Part shown: positions 17,901-25,622 of the stretch, piece after piece
How the letters are laid out: every line of letters starts with the position of its first letter
Position numbering within the stretch: the first letter of the stretch is position 1
NCBI GenBank assembly: GCA_965234325.1
Contig: OZ248415.1
Coordinates: 186,001 to 250,000 of the forward strand
DNA: 64,000 nt
Reading direction: 5' to 3'
Source of the DNA: Limnohabitans kasalickyi
GTDB lineage: Bacteria; Pseudomonadota; Gammaproteobacteria; Burkholderiales; Burkholderiaceae_C
Position numbers and translations under genes: made by a program
Notes under the pieces: model-generated
Database searches by the model: none
Told to the model about the DNA's origin: nothing
The model's input: the letters and a program-made list of their open reading frames with translations, nothing else

Positions 17901-18019
17901 CGATGGCCGTGGCGATCATGGGTGGCTTGATCGTGGCGACTGTTTTAACCTTGCTCGCGCTACCGGCGATGTACGCCGCGTGGTTTAAGGTCGAAAAGCC
18001 GTCTAAAATCGCCGATTGA
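14903..18019 (+). CDS. RND efflux transporter permease (AcrB/HAE-like)
   Basis: Inner-membrane proton-driven pump of the RND superfamily, about 1,038 residues, full length. It shows the duplicated RND plan: one N-terminal helix, a large periplasmic loop with the porter and docking domains, a helix bundle containing the proton-relay Asp pair (LGLLVDDAIIAVEMMVRKME), then the second copy of the same plan ending in helices with RNSVILIDQIEQDRASG. The start at ATG 14903 (MDKFNLSKW) is preferred over a TTG two codons earlier. Substrates cannot be predicted. A strong terminator follows at 18031. Confidence 0.93.
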   Translation: MDKFNLSKWALDHPALTRYLMVVLMLLGVAAYFQLGQDEDPPFTFRAMVVRTYWPGATAQQVAEQVTDKLERTLQEVPYADKIRSYSKPGESQIIFQIKDSSKPSDVPNVWYAVRKKIGDIRYTLPQGVQGPFFNDDFGDVYGVIYAIDAPGFSPAEVKKFADDVRQQLLYVPDVAKVELFGVQDEKIFIEIPQKRLAQMGLDLGAVLAQIGQENAVENAGFVQAPLDNIQLRVQGQFQTEAQLRAMPIRGSSGQQFKLGDIANIQRGYAEPASVKVHHQGKSVIALGVSMAKGGDIIALGKSLEAATSRIEKTLPLGVSLVQVQDQPKAVTKSVGEFIAVLIEAVLIVLIVSFVALGLHKGGRFGWYVDVRPGLVVAITIPLVLAMTFLAMQYLGIGLHKISLGSLIIALGLLVDDAIIAVEMMVRKMEEGYDRVRAATFAYEVTAMPMLTGTLITAAGFLPIGMAKSTVGEYTYAIFAVTVAALVLSWWVSVYFVPYLGTLLLKAKPQAENAAEHELFDGPFYATFRRAVTWCVVNRWKAIAATVLLFALGIVGMGRVQQQFFPDSSRPEILVDLWFPEGTSLKANEAVTQAVEQRMLQQEGVQTVSTWIGSGVPRFYLPLDQVFPQTNVSQLIVVPQDLKRRESLRLALPALLAQEFPEARARVKLLPNGPPVPYPVQFRVVGADPKVLRERADEVKVVMRRNPATRGVNDNWNEAIKVVKLQVDQAKARSLGVSSQSIAQAMRTLFVGTTVEQFREDNKLIDIVLRQPLNERDAISDLASAYLPTASGRMIPATEIVQPVLTWEPGVMWREKREYAITAQSDIIEGLQGATVTSQLYPELKKLEEAWAQSAQPNYRIEVAGAVEESSKGSSSISAGIPIMLFLTFTLLMLQLHSFSRALLVFITGPLGLIGVAGALLVLDRPFGFVALLGVIALMGMIQRNSVILIDQIEQDRASGIPAWEAIVESAVRRLRPIVLTAAAAVLAMIPLTRSVFWGPMAVAIMGGLIVATVLTLLALPAMYAAWFKVEKPSKIAD

Positions 18020-18030
18020 CCGATTTCAAG

Positions 18031-18064
18031 CGGGTGGTCTACCAAGGCCACCCGTTGTTGTTTT
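18031..18064 (+). terminator. Terminator after the RND operon
   Basis: CGGGTGG (18031-18037) pairs with CCACCCG (18048-18054) around a ten-base loop and is followed by a T-rich run (TTGTTGTTTT). It lies 12 bp after the RND permease stop and 10 bp before tRNA-Leu. Confidence 0.7.
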
Positions 18065-18073
18065 GAAAAACCC

Positions 18074-18160
18074 GCGCGGGTGGCGAAATTGGTAGACGCA
18101 CCAGGTTTAGGTCCTGACGTCCGCAAGGATGTGCGGGTTCGAGTCCCGCCCCGCGCACCA
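18074..18160 (+). tRNA. tRNA-Leu (anticodon TAG)
   Basis: 87-nt class II tRNA. The acceptor stem GCGCGGG pairs with CCCGCGC before the encoded ACCA end. The anticodon loop TTTAGGT (anticodon TAG, reading CTN codons) is closed by CAGG/CCTG. The long variable arm and the GGTTCGAGTCC T-loop are present. The sequence follows the pattern of E. coli leuW. Confidence 0.95.
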
Positions 18161-18222
18161 CTTGATATTGAAAGCAAGCGGCCTAAAGACCGCTGCTTAA
18201 CTGCCAAATTAGGAGAAACCAC

Positions 18223-19533
18223 ATGGCTGTGACCGTCGAAACTCTGGAAAAACTGGAACGCAAAATCACGCTGACGCTCCCCGTCAGCGCTATCGCTGCC
18301 GAAGTTGATGTGCGTTTGAAGCGTGTGGCACGCCAAGTCAAGATGGACGGATTCCGTCCAGGCAAAGTGCCGATGAACGTGGTGGCTCAGCGCTACGGCT
18401 ATTCCACCCAGATGGAAGTCATGAACGACAAAGTCGGTGAGGCTTTCAACTCGGCCATCCAAGAAGCCAAATTGCGCATCGCTGGCCAGCCCCGCATCAA
18501 CGAAAAAGAAGGCGCACCTGAAGGTGAAATGCACTTCGACGCGATTTTTGAGGTGTACCCCGAGGTGAAGTTGGGTGAGTTGTCTGCTGTGACAGTCGAA
18601 AAGATCTCGGCCGAAGTGACAGACGCAGCCATTGACAAAACCATCGACATCCTGCGCAAGCAACGCCGCACATTCGCGCAGCGTCCTGCAGACGGTGCCG
18701 CGCAAGAAAGCGACCGTGTGACGATCGACTTCGAAGGCAAGATCGACGGCGAGCCTTTCCAAGGCGGCAAAGCCGAAGACTTCCAGTTCTTGCTCGGCGA
18801 AGGCCAGATGCTCAAAGAATTTGAAGATGCCGTGCGCGGCATGAAATCGGGCGAGAGCAAGACGTTCCCCTTGAGCTTCCCCGCTGATTACCACGGCAAA
18901 GACGTGGCCGGCAAACAATCCGATTTCTTGGTGACTTTGAAGAAAGTCGAAGTCGCCAACATGCCCGACGTGACCGACGAATTGGCCAAGTCTTTGGGTG
19001 TGGCTGACGCCACCGTGGCGGGTCTGCGCGCTGACATCAAAAACAACCTCGAGCGCGAAGTGAAATTCCGCCTGCTGGGCCGCAACAAACAAGCCGCTTT
19101 GGAAGCTTTGGCTAGCCAAGCCGAACTCGATTTGCCTAACGCCAGTGTGCAAGCCGAACTCGATCGCATGATCGAAGGCGCCCGCGCTGACTTGAAGTCG
19201 CGTGGCATCCAAGACGCAGACAAAGCCCCAATCCCTGATGACGTGTTCCGTCCACAAGCTGAAAAGCGCGTTCGCATGGGCTTGGTGGTGGCCGATTTGG
19301 TGCGTGCCAACAACTTGCAAGCCACGGCTGAGCAAATCAAAGCACACATCGAAGAGTTGGCATCGAGCTACGAAAAGCCTGCAGACGTGGTGCGTTGGTA
19401 TTACAGCGACATGAGCCGTTTGGGGGAAGTTGAAGCCGTGGTCATTGAAAACAACGTGACTGACTTCATCTTGTCTCAAGCGAAGGTGACCGACAAAGCG
19501 GTCTCGTTCGACGAATTGATGGGCCAATCCTGA
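18223..19533 (+). CDS. tig: Trigger factor
   Basis: Ribosome-associated chaperone and peptidyl-prolyl isomerase, 436 residues. The N-terminal ribosome-binding signature GFRPGKVPMNVVAQRYG is at about residues 43-60. A central FKBP-type domain (about 160-245; DRVTIDFEGKIDGEPFQGG) follows, then a long helical C-terminal chaperone domain. The start is fixed by AGGAG nine bases upstream. It is the first gene of the conserved tig-clpP-clpX-lon string. It follows tRNA-Leu by 62 bp, an arrangement common in Comamonadaceae. Confidence 0.96.
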   Translation: MAVTVETLEKLERKITLTLPVSAIAAEVDVRLKRVARQVKMDGFRPGKVPMNVVAQRYGYSTQMEVMNDKVGEAFNSAIQEAKLRIAGQPRINEKEGAPEGEMHFDAIFEVYPEVKLGELSAVTVEKISAEVTDAAIDKTIDILRKQRRTFAQRPADGAAQESDRVTIDFEGKIDGEPFQGGKAEDFQFLLGEGQMLKEFEDAVRGMKSGESKTFPLSFPADYHGKDVAGKQSDFLVTLKKVEVANMPDVTDELAKSLGVADATVAGLRADIKNNLEREVKFRLLGRNKQAALEALASQAELDLPNASVQAELDRMIEGARADLKSRGIQDADKAPIPDDVFRPQAEKRVRMGLVVADLVRANNLQATAEQIKAHIEELASSYEKPADVVRWYYSDMSRLGEVEAVVIENNVTDFILSQAKVTDKAVSFDELMGQS

Positions 19534-19559
19534 TCCGTCTTCGGTCAAAAGGAAACAAC

Positions 19560-20168
19560 ATGAGCGCACTGGAAACACAAGCCTTGGGCATGGTCCCCAT
19601 GGTCGTCGAGCAATCGGGCCGCGGTGAGCGGTCTTACGACATCTATTCACGTTTGCTCAAAGAGCGCGTGATCTTCTTGGTGGGCGAGGTCAACGACCAA
19701 ACGGCCAACTTGGTGGTGGCTCAGTTGTTGTTCTTGGAGAGCGAGAACCCTGACAAGGACATCTCGCTGTACATCAATTCCCCTGGCGGCTCCGTGAGCG
19801 CCGGTATGTCGGTGTTCGACACCATGAACTTCATCAAGCCCCATGTGTCCACGCTGTGTATCGGTATGGCCGCCAGCATGGGCGCGTTCTTGCTGGCTGC
19901 CGGCGAAAAGGGCAAGCGTTTCTCGCTGCCTAATTCCAAGGTCATGATTCACCAGCCCTTGGGCGGCGCACGTGGTCAAGCCACAGAAATTGAGATTCAC
20001 GCCCGTGAAATCTTGAAGACGCGTGACCAATTGAACCGCATTTTGGCGGAGCGCACCGGTCAACCACTGGAGAAGATTGAGCGCGACACCGAACGCGATT
20101 ACTATCTAAGCGCCGACGAGTCCAAAGACTACGGTCTGATCGATCAAGTGATCGCCAAGCGCGCTTAA
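19560..20168 (+). CDS. clpP: ATP-dependent Clp protease proteolytic subunit
   Basis: Serine peptidase core of ClpXP/ClpAP, 202 residues. The catalytic triad is complete: Ser106 in GMAASMGA, His131 in MIHQPLGG and Asp180 in ERDYYLSADE, with the same spacing as in E. coli ClpP. The IGF-loop-binding cleft and the N-terminal region look ordinary. It lies 26 bp after tig and 31 bp before clpX, so the three are probably co-transcribed. Confidence 0.97.
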   Translation: MSALETQALGMVPMVVEQSGRGERSYDIYSRLLKERVIFLVGEVNDQTANLVVAQLLFLESENPDKDISLYINSPGGSVSAGMSVFDTMNFIKPHVSTLCIGMAASMGAFLLAAGEKGKRFSLPNSKVMIHQPLGGARGQATEIEIHAREILKTRDQLNRILAERTGQPLEKIERDTERDYYLSADESKDYGLIDQVIAKRA

Positions 20169-20199
20169 TCGCGTTTTTCTCTCCACTAAATAGACATCC

Positions 20200-21465
20200 A
20201 TGGCTGACAAAAAAGGCGCTTCCGGCGAGAAAACGCTCTACTGCACGTTCTGCGGTAAGAGCCAGCACGAGGTCAAGAAACTCATCGCGGGGCCTTCGGT
20301 CTTTATTTGCGACGAGTGCATCGACTTGTGCAACGAAATCATCCGTGACGAGTTGCCCAACGCTGATTTGACCAAGGAAGCGGCCGATGCGTTGCCAACG
20401 CCAGCCCAAATCAAAGCCAACCTCGACAATTACGTCATTGGCCAAGAACCTGCCAAACGCACCTTGGCCGTGGCTGTGTACAACCACTACAAACGGTTGA
20501 AGCACAAAGAAGGGGCCAAGAAAGACGATGTGGAGCTCTCTAAGAGCAACATTTTGTTGATCGGTCCCACCGGTTCAGGCAAAACATTGCTGGCTCAAAC
20601 CATGGCCCGCATGTTGGATGTGCCTTTTGTGATGGCCGACGCCACCACCCTGACCGAAGCCGGTTATGTGGGGGAAGACGTCGAAAACATCATTCAAAAG
20701 CTGCTGCAAAGCTGCAACTACGATGTCGAGCGCGCTCAGCGTGGCATCGTGTACATCGACGAAATTGACAAAATTTCGCGCAAGTCTGACAACCCCTCCA
20801 TCACGCGCGACGTGTCGGGTGAAGGCGTGCAACAAGCCTTGCTCAAGCTGATTGAAGGCACTATGGCGAGCATTCCTCCCCAAGGTGGCCGCAAGCACCC
20901 GAACCAAGACTTTTTGCAAATCGACACGACCAACATTTTGTTCATTTGCGGGGGGGCGTTTGCGGGCTTGGAAAAAGTCATCGAAGGACGCACCGAAGCT
21001 TCTGGGATTGGTTTTGGCGCTTCGGTCAAGAGCAAAGAGAGCCGCAGCCTGACCGAAGTGTTTGGCGAAGTGGAGCCGCAGGACATCATCAAATTTGGCT
21101 TGATCCCAGAGTTGGTGGGCCGGATGCCGGTGATCGCTGCTCTGGCGGAGTTGACCGAAGATGCGTTGGTGCAAATCTTGACCGAACCCAAAAATGCACT
21201 GGTCAAGCAATACGCCAAACTCTTGGCCATGGAAGGCGCTGAGCTCGAGTTCCGTCCGGGTGCCTTGCGTGCGATTGCCAAAAAAGCGCTGATTCGAAAA
21301 ACAGGTGCGCGCGGCTTACGTTCTATCCTTGAACAATCGCTGATTGACACCATGTTCGAATTACCGAACACCTTGAATGTTGAGAAAGTGGTGGTTGAAG
21401 AAGCCACCATTGACGAAAACAAACCCCCTTTGCTCGTGTACCGAGAAGCTGCGAAGTCGGCTTAA
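20200..21465 (+). CDS. clpX: ATP-dependent Clp protease ATP-binding subunit ClpX
   Basis: AAA+ unfoldase that feeds substrates to ClpP, 421 residues. The N-terminal C4 zinc domain (CTFCGKSQHEV and CDECIDLCNEI) is followed by Walker A GPTGSGKT, pore-1 loop GYVGEDVE, Walker B IVYIDEIDK, the RKH loop (GGRKHPNQD), the sensor region PELVGRMPVIA and the C-terminal small domain with TGARGLRSILE. All key motifs are intact. A terminator follows before lon. Confidence 0.97.
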   Translation: MADKKGASGEKTLYCTFCGKSQHEVKKLIAGPSVFICDECIDLCNEIIRDELPNADLTKEAADALPTPAQIKANLDNYVIGQEPAKRTLAVAVYNHYKRLKHKEGAKKDDVELSKSNILLIGPTGSGKTLLAQTMARMLDVPFVMADATTLTEAGYVGEDVENIIQKLLQSCNYDVERAQRGIVYIDEIDKISRKSDNPSITRDVSGEGVQQALLKLIEGTMASIPPQGGRKHPNQDFLQIDTTNILFICGGAFAGLEKVIEGRTEASGIGFGASVKSKESRSLTEVFGEVEPQDIIKFGLIPELVGRMPVIAALAELTEDALVQILTEPKNALVKQYAKLLAMEGAELEFRPGALRAIAKKALIRKTGARGLRSILEQSLIDTMFELPNTLNVEKVVVEEATIDENKPPLLVYREAAKSA

Positions 21466-21481
21466 ACGTTGATTCATCCCG

Positions 21482-21510
21482 GGGACAGTGCACACCGCCT
21501 GTCCCTTTTT
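21482..21510 (+). terminator. Terminator between clpX and lon
   Basis: GGGACAG (21482-21488) pairs with CTGTCCC (21499-21505) around a ten-base loop and is followed at once by five T. It lies 16 bp after the clpX stop, so lon (start 21527) either has its own promoter or is reached by read-through. Confidence 0.75.
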
Positions 21511-21526
21511 AATTGGAAGGCTGACC

Positions 21527-23941
21527 ATGTCTGGACAACCCCCGCTGCCCGCTACCCCCCTCGAACTGCCGTTGTTGCCTTTGCGTGACGTGGTCGTTTT
21601 CCCGCACATGGTGATCCCCTTGTTTGTGGGGCGCCCCAAAAGCATCAAGGCCCTAGAAGCTGCGATGGCCGCTGAGCGCCGCATCATGTTGGTGGCTCAA
21701 AAAGCAGCCGCCAAAGATGAGCCTGCTGTGGGCGACATGTTTGAAGTTGGCTGTGTGTCGACCATTTTGCAAATGCTCAAGCTGCCCGATGGCACCGTCA
21801 AGGTGTTGGTCGAAGGCCAGCAACGTGCCAAAGTGGACGGCATCGAAGATGGGGAGTCGCATTTCACCGCCCACGTCACGCCTATCGAAGTGGTGGCTGT
21901 TGAGACCGGCAGTGAGGTGGAAGCCCTGCGCCGTGCCGTGATGCAGCAGTTTGACCAGTACGTCAAACTGAACAAGAAAATTCCGCCTGAAATTTTGACC
22001 TCCATCGCCAGCATTGACGATGCAGGCCGTTTGGCCGATACCATCGCAGCGCACCTGCCTTTGAAGCTGGAAAGCAAGCAAGTGGTGCTCGATTTGTCAA
22101 ACGTGCGCGATCGTTTGAGCAATTTGTTTGAGCAACTGGAGCGCGAGGTTGATATTCTCAACGTCGACAAAAAAATCCGTGGTCGCGTCAAGCGCCAGAT
22201 GGAAAAAAACCAGCGCGATTTCTACCTGAACGAACAGGTCAAAGCCATCCAAAAAGAGTTGGGCGAAGGCGAAGAGGGCGCGGACATCGAAGAGATCGAG
22301 AAGAAGATCAAAGCAGCCCGCATGCCTCAAGAGGCGCGCAAAAAAGCCGACGCCGAGCTGAAAAAACTCAAGCTCATGTCGCCCATGTCTGCCGAAGCGA
22401 CGGTGGTGCGCAACTACATCGATGTGCTGATTGGCTTGCCTTGGAGCAAGAAAACCAAGATCAAACACGACTTGGGCAACGCCGAAAGCGTGCTCAACGA
22501 GGACCATTACGGCTTGGACAAAGTAAAAGACCGCATCTTGGAATACCTCGCGGTGCAGCAACGCGTCGACAAAGTCAAAGCGCCGATTCTGTGTTTGGTC
22601 GGCCCTCCTGGGGTTGGTAAAACCTCGCTCGGTCAGTCCATCGCCAAAGCCACCGGCCGTAAATACGTGCGCATGGCCTTGGGCGGTATGCGTGACGAGG
22701 CCGAGATTCGTGGTCACCGTCGCACCTACATTGGCGCCATGCCCGGCAAGGTGCTGCAAAGCTTGACCAAAGTCGGCACGCGCAACCCCTTGTTCTTGCT
22801 CGACGAAATTGACAAGCTGGGTACGGATTTCCGTGGCGATCCTTCCAGCGCCTTGCTCGAAGTGCTCGACCCCGAGCAAAACAACAAGTTTGGTGACCAC
22901 TACGTGGAAGTCGACTACGACTTGAGCGACGTGATGTTTGTGGCCACCTCGAACTCCATGAATATTCCACCGGCCTTGTTAGACCGTATGGAAGTGATTC
23001 GTTTGTCGGGCTACACCGAAGACGAAAAAACGCACATTGCCATGAAGTACTTGCTGCCCAAGCAGCTCAAAAACAATGGCGTGAAAGACGAAGAGTTGGC
23101 GGTGGAAGAAGCGGCGGTTCGCGACATCGTGCGCTACTACACCCGTGAAGCGGGTGTGCGTTCGTTGGAACGTGAGTTGTCCAAGATTTGCCGCAAGGTC
23201 GTTAAAGCTTTGCTGCTCAAGCAAATGACGGCGCAGGTCAAAGTGACCGCTGATAATTTGGCTGAATTTTTGGGCGTTCGCAAGTACTCCTATGGCCGTG
23301 CTGAGGCTGAAAACCAAGTGGGCCAAGTGGTCGGCTTGGCATGGACCGAAGTGGGCGGCGATTTGCTGACCATCGAAGCCGCCATCATGATCGGCAAAGG
23401 CACCATCACGCGCACCGGTTCTCTGGGTGATGTGATGAAAGAGTCGGTGGAGGCTGCACGCACAGTTGTGCGCAGCCGTGCACGCCGTTTGGGCATCTCT
23501 GATGAGCTACTGGAAAAACGCGACATCCATATCCACGTTCCCGACGGCGCTACGCCCAAAGACGGCCCCAGCGCGGGTGCGGCGATGGCCACAGCGTTGG
23601 TGTCTGCGCTCACGGGCATTCCGGTGCGTGCAGATGTGGCCATGACTGGGGAAATCACCCTCCGTGGCGAAATCACGGCGATCGGTGGTTTGAAAGAAAA
23701 GCTCTTGGCTGCATTGCGTGGTGGCATCAAGACCGTGATGATTCCTGAAGAGAACGTCAAAGACCTGCAAGACATTCCTGAGAATGTCAAAAATGGGTTG
23801 GAGATTGTTCCTGTCCGATGGATCGACAAAGTCTTGGAAGTCGCCTTAGAGCGCATGCCAACGCCCTTGCCTGATGACGTGCCAACGGTGGCAGCTGCGG
23901 TCACGGACGTTCCTGTCAAAGCAGCGGCTGTCAAACATTGA
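21527..23941 (+). CDS. lon: ATP-dependent protease Lon
   Basis: Homo-oligomeric AAA+ protease, 804 residues from MSGQPPLPAT; this start has GGAAGG ten bases upstream, whereas a Met 13 codons earlier lies inside the terminator hairpin. The N-terminal LON domain (about residues 10-205, LPLLPLRDVVVFPHMVIPLF) precedes a helical linker, Walker A GPPGVGKT, Walker B LLDEIDKL, and the protease domain with catalytic Ser682 (PKDGPSAGAA) and Lys725 (GGLKEK). It clears damaged and regulatory proteins. Confidence 0.97.
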   Translation: MSGQPPLPATPLELPLLPLRDVVVFPHMVIPLFVGRPKSIKALEAAMAAERRIMLVAQKAAAKDEPAVGDMFEVGCVSTILQMLKLPDGTVKVLVEGQQRAKVDGIEDGESHFTAHVTPIEVVAVETGSEVEALRRAVMQQFDQYVKLNKKIPPEILTSIASIDDAGRLADTIAAHLPLKLESKQVVLDLSNVRDRLSNLFEQLEREVDILNVDKKIRGRVKRQMEKNQRDFYLNEQVKAIQKELGEGEEGADIEEIEKKIKAARMPQEARKKADAELKKLKLMSPMSAEATVVRNYIDVLIGLPWSKKTKIKHDLGNAESVLNEDHYGLDKVKDRILEYLAVQQRVDKVKAPILCLVGPPGVGKTSLGQSIAKATGRKYVRMALGGMRDEAEIRGHRRTYIGAMPGKVLQSLTKVGTRNPLFLLDEIDKLGTDFRGDPSSALLEVLDPEQNNKFGDHYVEVDYDLSDVMFVATSNSMNIPPALLDRMEVIRLSGYTEDEKTHIAMKYLLPKQLKNNGVKDEELAVEEAAVRDIVRYYTREAGVRSLERELSKICRKVVKALLLKQMTAQVKVTADNLAEFLGVRKYSYGRAEAENQVGQVVGLAWTEVGGDLLTIEAAIMIGKGTITRTGSLGDVMKESVEAARTVVRSRARRLGISDELLEKRDIHIHVPDGATPKDGPSAGAAMATALVSALTGIPVRADVAMTGEITLRGEITAIGGLKEKLLAALRGGIKTVMIPEENVKDLQDIPENVKNGLEIVPVRWIDKVLEVALERMPTPLPDDVPTVAAAVTDVPVKAAAVKH

Positions 23942-23960
23942 CATTTAATGTGTGAAGTTT

Positions 23961-23998
23961 TCTAGCGCGCTGATTTCAGTGAAAAAGTGCGCTAGAAT
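23961..23998 (+). promoter_or_regulatory. Inverted repeat overlapping the tRNA-Gly promoter
   Basis: TCTAGCGC (23961-23968) and GCGCTAGA (23989-23996) are perfect eight-base inverted arms around a 20-base loop. The right arm overlaps TAGAAT (23993-23998), the best -10 candidate for the tRNA-Gly gene that starts 10 bp later. The hairpin could also form the 3' end of the lon transcript; there is no T-run behind it. Confidence 0.4.
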
Positions 23999-24008
23999 AA
24001 CGGCTTCT

Positions 24009-24084
<76 letters not shown>

Positions 24085-24092
24085 AATTCGAC

Positions 24093-24117
24093 AAGGGAAG
24101 CAACAGCTTCCCTTTTT
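24093..24117 (+). terminator. Terminator after tRNA-Gly
   Basis: GGGAAGC (24095-24101), loop AACA and GCTTCCC (24106-24112), followed by five T. A compact, strong intrinsic terminator between the two tRNA genes, so tRNA-Cys needs its own promoter or depends on read-through. Confidence 0.75.
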
Positions 24118-24130
24118 CGTCAAAGTAGAT

Positions 24131-24204
24131 GGCGCGATAGCAAAGCGGTTATGCACCGGATTGCAAATCCGTTTAGCCCAGTTCGACTCTGGGTCGCGCC
24201 TCCA
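24131..24204 (+). tRNA. tRNA-Cys (anticodon GCA)
   Basis: 74-nt tRNA. The acceptor GGCGCGA pairs with TCGCGCC before the encoded TCCA. The anticodon arm CGGATT-GCA-AATCCG gives anticodon GCA. The T-arm CCCAGTTCGACTCTGGG is intact. Confidence 0.96.
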
Positions 24205-24211
24205 TCAAACT

Positions 24212-24244
24212 AAAGCAACTGCTTCACGGCAGTTGCTTTTTTTT
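24212..24244 (+). terminator. Terminator after tRNA-Cys
   Basis: AAAGCAACTGC (24212-24222) and GCAGTTGCTTT (24229-24239) form an 11-bp stem with a six-base loop, ending in a run of eight T. A strong intrinsic terminator. The 186 bp between it and the abiEi-like gene hold no gene, only the promoter described at 24390. Confidence 0.8.
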
Positions 24245-24389
24245 CGTCTACACACTTTCGCTCAGTGGCGTTCCCCCAAATCAGCAGACAAATAATGATG
24301 TCAAAACTGAAATGAAGAATTGCAAATGCAACGCCCGAAATATGCCCCCGAATTCAAAACCATCCTAACCTCATCTTATGAAAATGAAG

Positions 24390-24424
24390 GTACTTGTTGA
24401 CAAGTACAGACGAAAACATAAAAT
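24390..24424 (+). promoter_or_regulatory. Promoter with palindromic operator of the AbiE toxin-antitoxin operon
   Basis: GTACTTGT-TG-ACAAGTAC (24390-24407) is a perfect inverted repeat with eight-base arms. It contains a consensus -35, TTGACA (24397-24402). A -10 candidate TAAAAT follows at 24419-24424 with a 16-bp spacer. Transcription would begin at about 24431, the first base of the ATG of the antitoxin gene, so the message would be leaderless or nearly so. AbiEi antitoxins are known to repress their own promoter by binding inverted repeats, and this arrangement fits. Confidence 0.65.
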
Positions 24425-24430
24425 GCACGC

Positions 24431-25030
24431 ATGCACCCGATCTCTCAGCACCCAGGACTCGACCTTGCAAACAAGCAAGGCTTTGTTCGTGCGCGCGAAC
24501 TGGCGCTAGTCGGCGCAGCTGGGGGAACCCTTCAGCAGCTTCTTAAGACCGGCAGATTGGTCAAAGTTGGCCGAGGCGTCTACGCACCAGCAGGGCGCTC
24601 ACAAACTGAGCTAGACGACCTAGGACCAATTGCAATTAAGTATCCGCGTTTGGTTTTTTGTTTGCTTACCGCATTGCAGTTACATGGGCTAACAACGCAG
24701 TCTCCACATGAGCTCTGGGTTGCTGTTGGCCAAAAGGCTCGTGCTCCAAACATTGAATACCCGCCACTGCATGTTGTGCGTATGAGTGACGTGGACTACG
24801 GCATTAAGACGGTATCAGTCGATGGTGTGGTGCGAATCCCCGTGACTGATGTCGCCAAGACAATTGCAGACTGTTTCAAATTTAGAAACAAGATTGGGCT
24901 CGACGTTGCACTTGAGGCACTGAGAGATGCGTGGCAGCAAAAGAAGGTCACGATGGACGAGCTCTGGCAAGCGGCTGAACACTGCCGTGTTGCCAACGTC
25001 ATGCGCCCCTACATGGAGAGCTTGGTATGA
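24431..25030 (+). CDS. abiEi: AbiEi-type antitoxin / transcriptional autorepressor
   Basis: Antitoxin of a type IV AbiE toxin-antitoxin pair, 199 residues. An N-terminal winged helix (about residues 10-65; GFVRARELALVGAAGGTLQQ, then GRLVKVGRGVYAPAGR) gives DNA binding. A C-terminal domain with the family's VRIPVTDVAKTIADCFKFRNKIG and GLDVALEALRDA antagonises the toxin. The start has no ribosome-binding site in front but sits at the predicted transcription start. The stop overlaps the toxin start by four bases (ATGA). AbiE systems act against phages and stabilise replicons. The pair sits just after a tRNA cluster, a common place for accessory genes. Confidence 0.85.
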   Translation: MHPISQHPGLDLANKQGFVRARELALVGAAGGTLQQLLKTGRLVKVGRGVYAPAGRSQTELDDLGPIAIKYPRLVFCLLTALQLHGLTTQSPHELWVAVGQKARAPNIEYPPLHVVRMSDVDYGIKTVSVDGVVRIPVTDVAKTIADCFKFRNKIGLDVALEALRDAWQQKKVTMDELWQAAEHCRVANVMRPYMESLV

Positions 25031-25578
25031 CGGTGAAGAACATTGGCGCATCTGTTCGAGCGCGTATCAGCAATAAAGCCAAAGCCGATAACGTCAACAC
25101 ACAGTTCCTGTTCATGCGCTACGCACTGGAGCTGATGTTGTATCGATTGGCTGTGTCTGAGCATCGCGACAGCTTCTTGCTCAAGGGGGCATTGCTATTT
25201 GATCTTTGGTACGACGTGCCACTACGACCAACACGCGACATCGACTTGTTGGGTTTTGGCATGGCAGAGATTCCACACCTCATCAAAGTGTTTGAAGACT
25301 TATGCGCAATTCAAGTCGAAGACGGCATCAATTTTGAGTCAACAAGCATCACTGCAGAAGAGATTCGCAAAGACGCAAATTACTCAGGTACACGAGTGAC
25401 GGTCGTAGGCACGATTGACGGCGCTAAATGCACCGTCCAAGTTGACGTTGGCTATGGTGATGCGGCCACGCCTGCGCCAGAAATGGCAACATACCCTGTC
25501 ATGCTCGAAGACATGCCAGCACCTGAGTTGCGTGTCTACGAGTGGCATAACGTAAATGGTTCGATGGTGCCCGCATAA
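25027..25578 (+). CDS. abiEii: AbiEii-type nucleotidyltransferase toxin, C-terminally truncated
   Basis: Toxin partner of the preceding antitoxin, here only 183 residues, against roughly 290-310 in the AbiEii/AbiGii family. The nucleotidyltransferase core is present: GALLFDLWYDVPLRPTRDID supplies the Gly-containing loop and the Asp-x-Asp metal pair, and VQVDVGYGD the third acidic strand. At MLEDMPAPELRVY, where family members continue into a helical domain (typically an AEKF-like Lys motif), the frame turns into EWHNVNGSMVPA and stops. No sequence resembling the missing half is visible in the next 45 bp. The gene is probably a remnant and the protein probably inactive or altered. Confidence 0.75.
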   Translation: MTVKNIGASVRARISNKAKADNVNTQFLFMRYALELMLYRLAVSEHRDSFLLKGALLFDLWYDVPLRPTRDIDLLGFGMAEIPHLIKVFEDLCAIQVEDGINFESTSITAEEIRKDANYSGTRVTVVGTIDGAKCTVQVDVGYGDAATPAPEMATYPVMLEDMPAPELRVYEWHNVNGSMVPA

Positions 25579-25622
25579 TTTCCTACGCACTTTCAACTTT
25601 CCGCACCTGCTTTGCCTATCTA

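Noticed and set aside
24131..25578. Integrative element inserted at tRNA-Cys
   Set aside because: The AbiE pair follows tRNA genes, but I see no integrase gene, no repeat of the tRNA 3' end downstream and no border. A small accessory insertion remains possible.
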